From: an uncultured Flavobacteriales bacterium
GTDB lineage: Bacteria > Bacteroidota > Bacteroidia > Flavobacteriales_G > Salibacteraceae
Assembly (NCBI GenBank): GCA_937899835.1
Contig: CALCCE010000238.1
Coordinates: forward strand, 1-64,000
DNA length: 64,000 nt
Direction: 5' to 3'
The position numbers and the translations under genes are program-made. Of the stretch, positions 22,737-30,202 are shown piece after piece (position 1 is the stretch's first letter; each line of letters starts with the position of its first letter). The notes beneath the pieces are model-generated. The model was not told the origin of the DNA. It saw only the letters and a list, made by a program, of their open reading frames with translations, and did not search any database.

Positions 22737-24095
22737 TCAATCCAATTCTCCCTCCTTCAGCATTTGGTAAATTTTAGATTTTCCAATCCCCAACTTCTGA
22801 CTCACCGTCATCACGTTTTCTTCATACTTCTTGAGAAAGTGTTTGATAATTTTTCGATTGTATTCCTTGAGCGTGGTTTCTTCCAGCAGAAAGTCGGAAA
22901 GAGAGTTGTTGGACCGAAAAGAAATGGCATCTCCATCGATTTCATCACTATCAGCCATGGCTACCGCCAGCTCGGTCACCGCTTTGAGTTCGCGCACGTT
23001 GCCCGGCCATGCATATTTCAACAGTTTGTTGCGTGCTTCTTTAGACAGGGAGAGCTTTTCCAAACGGTTTTCTTTGCAAAAGGCATCCACAAAGTGCTTG
23101 GCCAACAAAAGAATATCGTTCCCCCGTTCGCGCAAGGGTGGTAATTCAATTGGCAAACCCAGCAATCGATAATACAAGTCTTCTCGAAAATTGCCCTTTT
23201 TCACCTCTTCAGAAAGATCGCGGTGGGTAGCGACAATTACCCGGGCATTTACCTTTACTGCCTGGCTACCCCCAATGCGAACCACCTCGCGTTCTTGCAG
23301 TACCCTCAAAAGCTTGGCCTGTACGTTGATGTCCATTTCACCGATCTCATCCAAAAAGATGGTACCCCCGGCAGCTTGCTCGAATTTGCCTACCCGACGA
23401 GATACGGCTCCGGTAAATGCTCCTTTTTCGTGCCCGAAAAGCTCACTTTCGATCAGCTCTTTAGGAATAGCAGCTACATTCACCGCCACAAAAGGCTTTT
23501 TGGCGGTAGCCGAATTGTAATGAATGGCCTTGGCTACCAATTCTTTTCCTGTTCCTGTTTCACCGTGAATGGTGGCCGTAATGTTGAGTCGAGCCGCCTT
23601 TTCCATGATTTTAAATACCCTTTTGATGGCCGGGCTGTTGCCTTTAATGCTGCTATCAAAATCGTATTTTGCGGCTACCTCTTCGCGTAAGGTTTCCAAC
23701 TCATCCTGCAAATCTTTGCGTTCCCGAATCTTCAATATGGTATTCCATACCTTTTCAGTAGTGTCGTCATCTTTTACAATGTAGTCATACACACCTTCTT
23801 TTAGCAGGTTAACCACCGTTGAAATGTCCTCCTGTCCAGAAATGATGACCACCGGAATCCGTGAATTGATGGCCTTAATTTGTTTAAAAACCTTATCACC
23901 GGTTCCATCGGGCAAACTAAAGTCCAGTGTGATCACATCGGGTTTTTCGTGCAATTGGTCCAGGCATTCCCGGGCACTTTCAAATCGTTTCACCACATAG
24001 TCGGGGTTGAGGCTAAGGTGGTGTTCCAGCATTTCGCCGTACCAGCGGTTGTCTTCTACTATGAAAATTTTGTAGCCTTCACTCGTTTGGGCCAT
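22737..24095 (-). CDS. NtrC-family sigma-54-dependent response regulator
   Basis: A 452-residue protein with three domains. The receiver (about 9-125) has phosphoacceptor Asp58 (VITLDFSLP) and Lys108. The AAA+ sigma-54 activation domain (about 149-375) has Walker A GETGTGKE (178-185), the sigma-54-contact loop GAFTGA (225-230), Walker B GGTIFLDE (243-250) and WPGNVREL (about 363-370). A Fis-type helix-turn-helix lies at the C-terminus (about 428-447). All catalytic motifs are intact. Its receiver is a close relative of the membrane-anchored receiver at 17274-17756. It is a single-gene unit just upstream of the FIST/kinase operon, with two copies of the shared inverted repeat in its own upstream region, so autoregulation is plausible. 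It is the obvious candidate to bind all five sites. Confidence 0.96.
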   Translation of the reverse strand: MAQTSEGYKIFIVEDNRWYGEMLEHHLSLNPDYVVKRFESARECLDQLHEKPDVITLDFSLPDGTGDKVFKQIKAINSRIPVVIISGQEDISTVVNLLKEGVYDYIVKDDDTTEKVWNTILKIRERKDLQDELETLREEVAAKYDFDSSIKGNSPAIKRVFKIMEKAARLNITATIHGETGTGKELVAKAIHYNSATAKKPFVAVNVAAIPKELIESELFGHEKGAFTGAVSRRVGKFEQAAGGTIFLDEIGEMDINVQAKLLRVLQEREVVRIGGSQAVKVNARVIVATHRDLSEEVKKGNFREDLYYRLLGLPIELPPLRERGNDILLLAKHFVDAFCKENRLEKLSLSKEARNKLLKYAWPGNVRELKAVTELAVAMADSDEIDGDAISFRSNNSLSDFLLEETTLKEYNRKIIKHFLKKYEENVMTVSQKLGIGKSKIYQMLKEGELD

Positions 24096-24129
24096 AGCAT
24101 TTTTTTATTGGCGACCAGTGGTTGTGTGA

Positions 24130-24145
24130 AACAAGCACCAATCCG
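24130..24145 (-). promoter_or_regulatory. Possible weak sigma-54-like promoter of the regulator gene
   Basis: The minus-strand sequence CGGATTGGTGCTTGTT has GG, 10 bases, then GT, with TTG at the -12 position. It is one base from the core doublet pattern and lies 34 bp before the start codon at 24095. Weak on its own; it is listed because its position matches the other three. Confidence 0.25.
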
Positions 24146-24215
24146 ATTGATTCCTTGGTAAAAGGATTGAATGGGTTGAATAAGTAGAGAGGGGGGAAAG
24201 CTAATGTATACAATT

Positions 24216-24230
24216 TTCCATAATTCAGAA
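24216..24230. promoter_or_regulatory. Shared operator, degenerate copy upstream of the regulator
   Basis: TTCCATAATTCAGAA on the plus strand reads TTCTGAATTATGGAA on the minus strand. One half-site is perfect and the other has two changes. The central AATTATGGA matches the site at 9537-9551 exactly. It lies about 71 bp upstream of the weak promoter at 24130. Confidence 0.45.
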
Positions 24231-24244
24231 ATTAAATCTCTTTG

Positions 24245-24259
24245 GTCCGAAAAATGGAA
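24245..24259. promoter_or_regulatory. Shared operator, degenerate copy upstream of the regulator
   Basis: GTCCGAAAAATGGAA keeps one perfect half-site (ATGGAA) and the A-rich centre of the site at 22693; the other half has two changes. Its centre lies 29 bp from that of the previous copy (nearly three helical turns), so two dimers could sit on nearly the same face of the DNA. Confidence 0.45.
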
Positions 24260-24745
24260 TGTTTCCACCTGGGCGTCTCCTTATTATATATTTGATTAAC
24301 AGTGGATTATGGTTGTGGCAACTACTTCTGATCGGATTTAGAACTGATTGCAACAGTCTTTTTTACCGATTTATACCATAAATGTTACCACATTAAGGGT
24401 ATGCCATGGTGCATTGCCGCCTTTTACCCTTGAGAAATTGAATTACAATCGGCTGCTTGGGTCCAGGTAACTCAATTGGTTGGGAAATCAATTACGGGAG
24501 CTCCAATCAAATGAAAAAAATCAGCCTACTTGAAGAACGCTGCCTAAATGGAAAGATAAAGGCAGGCGCTACTTGGTCCTGAAACGAGGGCAGTGAGTTC
24601 GAAATCGTAAGATGGAATCGTTCTGGTAAGACCAGCATCAATAGCGATGGATGGCTCCATTAAAAATCGTAAACTGGATCGAGTTCCAATGGAAAGGTAT
24701 TTTCCGGTAAAAACGCGAAACTCAAGAGGATTCCCGGAGGCATAG

Positions 24746-24788
24746 TTATCAACATTGTTAATAACTCCTGTTCATATTGTGTGAATAA
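24746..24788. other. Cluster of DnaA-box-like 9-mers (possible replication origin element)
   Basis: Three sequences resemble the DnaA box TTATCCACA. TTATCAACA (24746-24754, plus, one mismatch) and TGTTAATAA (24756-24764, minus strand reads TTATTAACA, two mismatches) face each other one base apart and form an almost perfect 21-bp palindrome. TGTGAATAA (24780-24788, minus reads TTATTCACA, one mismatch) follows. The gap is non-coding and divergent, and recF (6 kb away) and dnaA (20 kb away) are in the window. The palindrome could instead be an operator; no AT-rich unwinding element is obvious. Confidence 0.35.
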
Positions 24789-24863
24789 GCTTAAGCTAAA
24801 AAACTTGTATTCAGAAGATTATGGTAGTAATATTGATCAACAAGCAAGGGATAAAAGGCAAGC

Positions 24864-24891
24864 TTGCCACTAAGAAAGATGCCAGTGGCAA
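24864..24891. other. Stem-loop in the non-coding gap
   Basis: TTGCCACT (24864-24871) pairs perfectly with AGTGGCAA (24884-24891) around a 12-base loop. The left arm overlaps the 12-bp palindrome GGCAAGCTTGCC at 24857-24868, so two alternative hairpins are possible. No T-run follows. Confidence 0.4.
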
Positions 24892-25079
24892 CTTTCGGTA
24901 AGCGTCACAGTTTCCCGAGCGTTCTTTGAACAATTGGTAGGCTAATTTGCCTGAATGATGATGGGAGACTGAAGGTTGGGATAAAACCTGATCCGAAGTA
25001 ATCTTACCTCGTCAAGCTTTTGTTTTCGAACAAGAACTGAGGATCAGAAAGCAGGTAATGAAGTTCAGTAACACTACCC

Positions 25080-25311
25080 CTTATCCCGCCCTGGATGCGG
25101 GCTTCTCGAAGCAAATTCGGGGCGTAGCTCTAAACCAGCAAGGAGTTCGATTGTACCTTCGGGTAAAGTTGAATCTTCTGGATGAGGAAAAGTCGACTTC
25201 GGTCGCGCAGGTGCCAATGGATTTGCCACAATAACACCAGCTTGTTGCTTTGCCGCACCACGGTGCACAAAGTCAAATGGGGATACTCGATAGGGTGTCC
25301 CCATTTTTTTT
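25080..25311 (+). ncRNA. Candidate structured small RNA ending in an intrinsic terminator
   Basis: The plus strand carries successive hairpins: CCCGC/GCGGG (25085-25101), GCTTC/GAAGC (25101-25112), and a nested hairpin with outer arms CTTTG/CAAAG (25248-25272) and inner arms GCACC/GGTGC (25255-25266), followed directly by the terminator hairpin. No coding frame on this strand explains the terminator. The 5' end is a guess and no promoter was identified. A minus-strand 117-codon frame crosses the stretch but has no recognisable domain. Confidence 0.3.
25276..25311 (+). terminator. Intrinsic terminator upstream of the dikinase gene
   Basis: AATGGGGA (25276-25283) pairs with TCCCCATT (25298-25305), and ACTC pairs with GGGT inside it around a GATA loop. 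The stem runs into eight T residues in a row. It ends 48 bp before the start codon at 25360, and the next possible promoter element (TATCTTTA, about 25322) lies after it, so it separates the dikinase gene from any transcript initiated in the gap. Confidence 0.75.
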
Positions 25312-25359
25312 ACCCATTTGCTATCTTTAGGAGCGTTCCCCAATTGCCCCACTGTGCAC

Positions 25360-27297
25360 ATGCTTCGGTACCGATGGTTTTTGTTTGCTTCCCTTGCCGT
25401 GTTGCTGTTGGTTTTAGTAGGGCTCAATTGGCCCCGTGAAGGAAGCAGCTACCTTACCCAATTGAAGAGCCGGGTAGAGTACAACAACTTCAAAGGGCCG
25501 CCTCTATCCAACAAATACAGCCAAATGGAATCGCTCAAGGTAGTATATGACCTTAGGCGTAAAAAGTTGTATTTCATCAATTCTACCCGCTACAAATACC
25601 ATTATTTCTTTTGTCAGATGGTGTTGGGCAACCGGCAAGACAACCACGAGTTCAACCAACGGAACTACACCGATACCACCCACCGTCAATACCTGTTGGG
25701 CAATCTCAACTATTTCCGACCGCTACAGCAATACCTCCTCGAGTTTTCAGTGGCCGACAACATTTCAGCCCATCAGGTAGCGGACCTACATGCCGCTTTG
25801 ATAAAACATTCTTTTTTGAACCCAACGGAATTGGCGGTGCTGTTACACACCGAAAACCTTCGCAAACGCTTTGAAAGCTCAGGGATCCAACTGCCCCACT
25901 TCACCCCACAAGAAATCTATGTTGGCCAGCAGTATCAGGCGGTACAAAAAGGCGAATGTTATGGCTATCTCCGAAAAATAGCGCCCGAGGAAGCCGGAAC
26001 TGTCAAAGTGCAAAAGCGCGACATTGTTTGGCTCAACGGTCCGGCAGATGCGCTTTCACCAGCTGCTGGTGTCATCTCTTCCGAATTTCAAACACCCCTT
26101 AGCCACCTGACCCTACTTTGTAAAAACCGGCAAACGCCCATGCTCGTTCATCGCGATTCAGGCCATGATTCTTTACTGCAGGCATTGGAGGGTAAGTTGA
26201 TCTATATGAAGGTGTTGCAGGATACTTTTGTGGTGCGGGAGGCCACCGTGGAGAAGGCCAGTAAATTCTGGGAAAAACACCAAGTCTCTACTGTGAAACT
26301 CAAGGCCGACCTGCGTGTCACCACCTTGGTGGATTTGGAAAATATCAACCACAAATCGGTGAAGTGGGTAGGAGGAAAAGCAGCCAATTTCGGTGAGTTA
26401 CAGCACATTCAAGTAAAAGACGGTCCAGCCATCCGTTTGCCGGAAGGCGCTTTTGCCATTCCTTTTTATTTCTATCAGCAACATTTGCAACAACACGGTC
26501 TCGATTTGGTCCTCGATTCAATCCTACTTCGGTATGCGCAAAATCAAGACCGAATTCAATTGGAAAAAGAACTCCGGGGTGTTCGCAATGCTATCCGTTC
26601 AGCGGCATTGGACAGTACTTTTTTGGAAATGGTAGAAAATCGCATCCGCGAAAATGGATGGTTGCGCATGCGTTTTCGTTCCTCCACCAACGCCGAAGAC
26701 ATTGCCGGATTCAATGGTGCCGGATTGTACCGCTCCAAAACCGGCATTCCCGGAGATGCCAAAAAAAGTGTAGAGGTGGCCATCAAAAGAGTTTGGGCCA
26801 GTTTGTGGCGCACCAATGCGTTTTTGGAGCGGGAATACTTTCAAATGGATCAAAGAACTGCCAAGATGGGCATTTTGGTGCACCGGTCTTTTCCCGATGA
26901 AACCGCTAACGGGGTGGCCATCACCAAAAATCTTTACCGGGACAATTTTTATGGCTTTGTGATCAATGTACAGGCCGGAGAATCAAGTGTTGTTGCTCCT
27001 GATTCTGGCATTACCTGCGATCAGATCATTTGCTATTCAGACAATGAGGTGGCTTTTTTCAACCGCAAACAGATTGTTGAATACATCACCCGCTCCAACT
27101 TGCAGGAGCAACCGGTGCTCACGGCAGCTGAAGTGGTTGTACTCACACGACAACTGGCGGCCATCAAATCCCACTTCTACAACCGGGTATTCATCAAAAA
27201 AGGCACTTACGAAAACTTTGGGATGGACGTAGAGTTCAAAGTGTATGGTCCCGATCGAAAGATTTACATCAAGCAAGCTCGCTTGTTTGTTCAGTAA
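25360..27297 (+). CDS. Membrane-anchored PEP-synthase/glucan-water-dikinase-like protein
   Basis: A 645-residue protein with an N-terminal hydrophobic segment (about 4-22), so probably an anchored or exported protein. A swivelling phosphohistidine-like domain comes first (about 215-290), with His249 in TPLSHLTLLCKNRQTPM. A PPDK_N-type ATP-binding domain follows (about 330-640), with GGKAANFGEL (338-347), LPEGAFAIP, RMRFRSSTNAEDIAGFNGAG and a C-terminal EF-VYG-IYIKQAR segment. The His domain precedes the nucleotide domain, as in plant glucan water dikinase and unlike PEP synthase; the PEP-binding barrel is absent. The start is ATG 25360; an upstream in-frame start at 25318 would add 14 residues that look non-coding. 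The substrate is unknown. Confidence 0.8.
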   Translation: MLRYRWFLFASLAVLLLVLVGLNWPREGSSYLTQLKSRVEYNNFKGPPLSNKYSQMESLKVVYDLRRKKLYFINSTRYKYHYFFCQMVLGNRQDNHEFNQRNYTDTTHRQYLLGNLNYFRPLQQYLLEFSVADNISAHQVADLHAALIKHSFLNPTELAVLLHTENLRKRFESSGIQLPHFTPQEIYVGQQYQAVQKGECYGYLRKIAPEEAGTVKVQKRDIVWLNGPADALSPAAGVISSEFQTPLSHLTLLCKNRQTPMLVHRDSGHDSLLQALEGKLIYMKVLQDTFVVREATVEKASKFWEKHQVSTVKLKADLRVTTLVDLENINHKSVKWVGGKAANFGELQHIQVKDGPAIRLPEGAFAIPFYFYQQHLQQHGLDLVLDSILLRYAQNQDRIQLEKELRGVRNAIRSAALDSTFLEMVENRIRENGWLRMRFRSSTNAEDIAGFNGAGLYRSKTGIPGDAKKSVEVAIKRVWASLWRTNAFLEREYFQMDQRTAKMGILVHRSFPDETANGVAITKNLYRDNFYGFVINVQAGESSVVAPDSGITCDQIICYSDNEVAFFNRKQIVEYITRSNLQEQPVLTAAEVVVLTRQLAAIKSHFYNRVFIKKGTYENFGMDVEFKVYGPDRKIYIKQARLFVQ

Positions 27298-27361
27298 GAA
27301 TCTGAACATATGTTATCGTTTTTAAGCTGTGGCCTGAGCCATCTTTGTAGCAAACTGTTGC

Positions 27362-28129
27362 ATGTCTGTCTTTATCGAGATTTTAAGGGAGCGCAATTCG
27401 GTCCTGTTCTGGTTCAGCCTCCTCAACCTATTGACCAGCTTGGTATTATTGGTCCTGGCCGGGTTAAAGCCCTTTGAATTTGGAGGCACCAACGCTTGGT
27501 TCAAACCGCTAAAATTCGCCCTTTCCACTACTATATTATGTGGTTCACTGGCATGGTACAGTGGATATTTGCAAGCCGGCAAAGGGTTGGCGATTGCCAC
27601 CTGGGTTATTGTCATCACTTTAGGCTTTGAAGTAGTTTACATCACCCTGCAAGCTGCGAAAGGACAAGCCTCACATTTCAACCTCACTACTCCGTTCAAT
27701 GCTTTTATGTTTTCGCTTATGGGGGCGGCTGCTACAGCGGCCACTTTGGCGGTGGCCTACTTGGGATGGCAATTGATGCAGCAACCTGCGGCAATTCTAC
27801 CCGATCACTACACCTGGGCATTGCGCATCGGTTTTGTGTTGTTTGTTGTTTTTTCCTTTCAGGGATTTTTGATGGGCAGCCGTTTAGCACATGGTGTAGG
27901 AGGCGCAGACGGAGGTGCTGGTCTGTATTTTTTAAACTGGAGCCTCAGTCATGGCGATTTGCGCATTGCCCATTTCATTGGAATGCATGCCTTACAAATC
28001 CTCCCTTTACTGGCGTGGTTTGTCTTCAAAAACTTAAAATTGACTTTGGCTGCGGGCGTGCTCTATGGACTGTTAGCCGTGTTTGTGTTGTTTCAAGCAC
28101 TCCGGGGAAACTCTTTGGTAAACTTTTGA
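27362..28129 (+). CDS. Polytopic membrane protein of unknown function
   Basis: A 255-residue protein with about seven hydrophobic segments separated by short loops. Conserved-looking polar positions include the FEFGGTNAWFKPLKFALS stretch near residues 38-55, FEVVYITLQAAKGQASHFN near 98-116, and HFIGMHALQILPL near 205-217. No enzymatic motif is visible. It starts 64 bp after the dikinase gene, and CATCTTTG (27339-27346) is one mismatch from the Bacteroidota -7 element, so it may be transcribed separately. It is convergent with the DUF2079 gene at 28163. I recognise the overall pattern as a conserved uncharacterised family but cannot name a function. Confidence 0.8.
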   Translation: MSVFIEILRERNSVLFWFSLLNLLTSLVLLVLAGLKPFEFGGTNAWFKPLKFALSTTILCGSLAWYSGYLQAGKGLAIATWVIVITLGFEVVYITLQAAKGQASHFNLTTPFNAFMFSLMGAAATAATLAVAYLGWQLMQQPAAILPDHYTWALRIGFVLFVVFSFQGFLMGSRLAHGVGGADGGAGLYFLNWSLSHGDLRIAHFIGMHALQILPLLAWFVFKNLKLTLAAGVLYGLLAVFVLFQALRGNSLVNF

Positions 28130-28162
28130 AAGCGGAGCGAACCTAAGCGATGTAGTGGTTGC

Positions 28163-29611
28163 TTATTGACGTTTCAGCAATGTAATGGCTTCACTGTTGT
28201 GCAACACTTCCCATTCCGATGATTTCATCAAGGCACCAGTGAGTGCAGTAAATTGCTCCGGTTCCATGGGGTAAGGGTTTTCAACGGATGAAAACACCAG
28301 GTATTCCGCTTCTTGAATGGTAGGAAATTGATAGACAGTATCCCGCCAGGCGAGGTGAGGCAGGAAGGGAGACTGCACACTGACAACTGCTTCAGGAGGA
28401 ATGTTTTTTAGTTGTTCTCTAACTGCTTCAATATCGTAATTGCGTTGGTAATGCCGGGCCTGATAAAAGCGAATGCGCGATTTATCGGTATGCATCACCG
28501 TTTGGTCCATGGTGCGAAAGGTGGCAATGGCAGCCAAGAGCACCAAACTTGGGGCCAGCCACTTTTGCCATTTTAGCGAGGGTAGGGCCTTTACAACTGA
28601 AAATAGACCGATGGTTAGCACCGGGGCATATTCAATGCTGTATTGCCCGGTAATGCCCCACATGTGGTAGTTGTCGTGAAACAACTTTTGAAAATAGATG
28701 GGCACCAGCATGAGCAAAAATTGTGGCTTCCTGATCAACAAAGGCAAACCCGAAACCAACAGCAACAAATGCAGTTCCAGTTTCACAAAGTCTCCGTCTA
28801 CCGCTCCGGTGTGGTTGGTAAACAAGGTGGTAAAAGCTTCGATGGGATGGGTGGTCAAATACACAATTGCCTCAGAAAACCCATCGCCCAAGGTACTGTA
28901 TTTGAAGTGTGGATAATGACCACTGCTGGCGAAAGCAGGCATGATCAAACCCACTACAGCTACAAAGAAAAGTCCGGAGGCCAGAGCGCTCAACAAGCCG
29001 AAATTTCGAAGTGGGGCCTGCTTTCGGTGGAGCCATGCAAACCCCAAACCGAGAAAAGCGGCCCAAAGGGCCATGTTTTCTTTGGCGACTAATATCAGCA
29101 GCAGCAGTCCTGCGGCTTTCCACCACCGGCCTTTTTCGGCGTATAGAAATAGCCATGGAACCAAACAGGCAGCTACAACATTGCTGTGATAGTCGTAGGC
29201 CAGGGCAGAAAAAACACCGAAAAACAACCAGAAAAATGCTGCGGCATAAACCGGGAGAAAGCGCTGTTGGTCCTGGTTTCTGAAATATTGAAACACTCCC
29301 CAGCCGCCCAGGAGCAATCCTAAAATTTGAGCGATCAAGAGGGTGTAGCTACCGAAAATCCAGGCCAGGGGAGACAAGGCAGGCAAATAAAGGTCGAAAT
29401 GATCAGCAAGCAGGTTTTCCCGTTCCGTTTTTAAAATACCGCTGTCGTTCCATTGAAAATGGGCATAATCGTAAAGGGCATGGTGGTAGGCCCCCAAGTC
29501 GAGCGCATAAGTGCGAAACTGGTAATGATTCACCAGGGAGGTGAGGCCATAGATTAGCCCGAAAAGCAACATGAGCACCCGGAAATAGCGAAGCGGAGCA
29601 GAGCTATTCAT
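28163..29611 (-). CDS. DUF2079-family polytopic membrane protein
   Basis: A 482-residue protein with about ten to twelve hydrophobic segments. The segment NLLADHFDLYLPALSPLAWIFGSYTLLIAQ matches the hallmark of DUF2079 proteins, and LGAYHHALYDYAHF is the expected first loop. The family is related to membrane glycosyltransferases of the GT-C type, but no activity is established. The ATG at 29611 is preferred over a GTG two codons upstream. Nothing in the neighbourhood gives a role; the ribH gene 62 bp upstream is on the same strand. Confidence 0.83.
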   Translation of the reverse strand: MNSSAPLRYFRVLMLLFGLIYGLTSLVNHYQFRTYALDLGAYHHALYDYAHFQWNDSGILKTERENLLADHFDLYLPALSPLAWIFGSYTLLIAQILGLLLGGWGVFQYFRNQDQQRFLPVYAAAFFWLFFGVFSALAYDYHSNVVAACLVPWLFLYAEKGRWWKAAGLLLLILVAKENMALWAAFLGLGFAWLHRKQAPLRNFGLLSALASGLFFVAVVGLIMPAFASSGHYPHFKYSTLGDGFSEAIVYLTTHPIEAFTTLFTNHTGAVDGDFVKLELHLLLLVSGLPLLIRKPQFLLMLVPIYFQKLFHDNYHMWGITGQYSIEYAPVLTIGLFSVVKALPSLKWQKWLAPSLVLLAAIATFRTMDQTVMHTDKSRIRFYQARHYQRNYDIEAVREQLKNIPPEAVVSVQSPFLPHLAWRDTVYQFPTIQEAEYLVFSSVENPYPMEPEQFTALTGALMKSSEWEVLHNSEAITLLKRQ

Positions 29612-29673
29612 AATCACGGCATGAAGCTACAAAGAAAGTAGGTGAGAAGAACCGTGTGGAAGGAGGCGGGGAA

Positions 29674-30189
29674 TTACAAAGAAGAGCGGAACACCCGTTG
29701 TTCCAGGTTGTTTTGCAAGGCGACCATCTTAATGGCCGTCACGGCTGCCTCATCGCCTTTGTTACCGTGCCTGCCGCCAGATCGATCTTTGGCTTGTTGC
29801 AGGTTGTCGTCGGTGAGTACCCCGAATACCACCGGAAGGTGATAAGCTAAGCCAACATCTTTGATGCCCTGCGATACTGCCTGACAAACAAAATCAAAAT
29901 GGCTGGTTTCTCCGCGAATGACCGAGCCCAGGCAAATCACAGCATCCACATTGCTGGATTCCAACACCAGTTGGGCACCGAAAGGCAATTCGTAGCTTCC
30001 TGGAACATGGTGAACCAAAATATCGTCGGGAGCTGCACCATGACGTTGCAAGGTGGCAATGGCGCCTTCAGCTAAAGCGGAAGTAATGGCGTGGTTCCAT
30101 TCAGAAACCACAACACCGAAACGCATACCGGTAGCCTCCGGCACAGATTCGTAATCGTAGTCGGAAAGGTTTTGGTTTGCGGTAGCCAT
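29674..30189 (-). CDS. ribH: 6,7-dimethyl-8-ribityllumazine synthase
   Basis: A 171-residue protein. It contains the substrate loop SEWNHAIT, VPGSYELPF, the catalytic-His region GETSHFDFV, and the C-terminal FGVLTDDNLQQAKDRSGGRHGNKG, all typical of lumazine synthase. It condenses 5-amino-6-ribitylaminouracil with 3,4-dihydroxy-2-butanone 4-phosphate in riboflavin synthesis. It follows the TPR-protein gene by 13 bp and is probably co-transcribed with it. ribD is in a separate operon at 51088-52131. Confidence 0.96.
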   Translation of the reverse strand: MATANQNLSDYDYESVPEATGMRFGVVVSEWNHAITSALAEGAIATLQRHGAAPDDILVHHVPGSYELPFGAQLVLESSNVDAVICLGSVIRGETSHFDFVCQAVSQGIKDVGLAYHLPVVFGVLTDDNLQQAKDRSGGRHGNKGDEAAVTAIKMVALQNNLEQRVFRSSL

Positions 30190-30202
30190 GTGCTATGGGA
30201 GC

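Larger units (their letters stand above)
24260..25359. other. Non-coding gap of 1.1 kb between divergently oriented transcription units
   Basis: No supported gene lies here; the longest frames are short and lack protein-like character. The gap contains a DnaA-box-like cluster (24746-24788), a palindrome GGCAAGCTTGCC (24857-24868), a stem-loop (24864-24891), a structured stretch from about 25080, and an intrinsic terminator (25276-25311) that no upstream gene accounts for. Every gene from 1353 to the gap reads leftward, and the next gene to the right reads rightward. Confidence 0.7.

Noticed and set aside
24680-24700. TTCCAATGGAA near 24685 as another copy of the shared operator
   Set aside because: The half-sites are there, but the spacer is 1 bp instead of 5, so it does not fit the consensus.
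24260-25359. tRNA, rRNA or transposon remnants in the large gap
   Set aside because: No cloverleaf, no rRNA-like segments, no transposase-like frames and no terminal repeats were seen.
25074-25427. 117-codon minus-strand frame across the structured stretch and terminator
   Set aside because: It runs antisense through a strong terminator and the dikinase start, and has no domain; the hairpins explain the sequence better.
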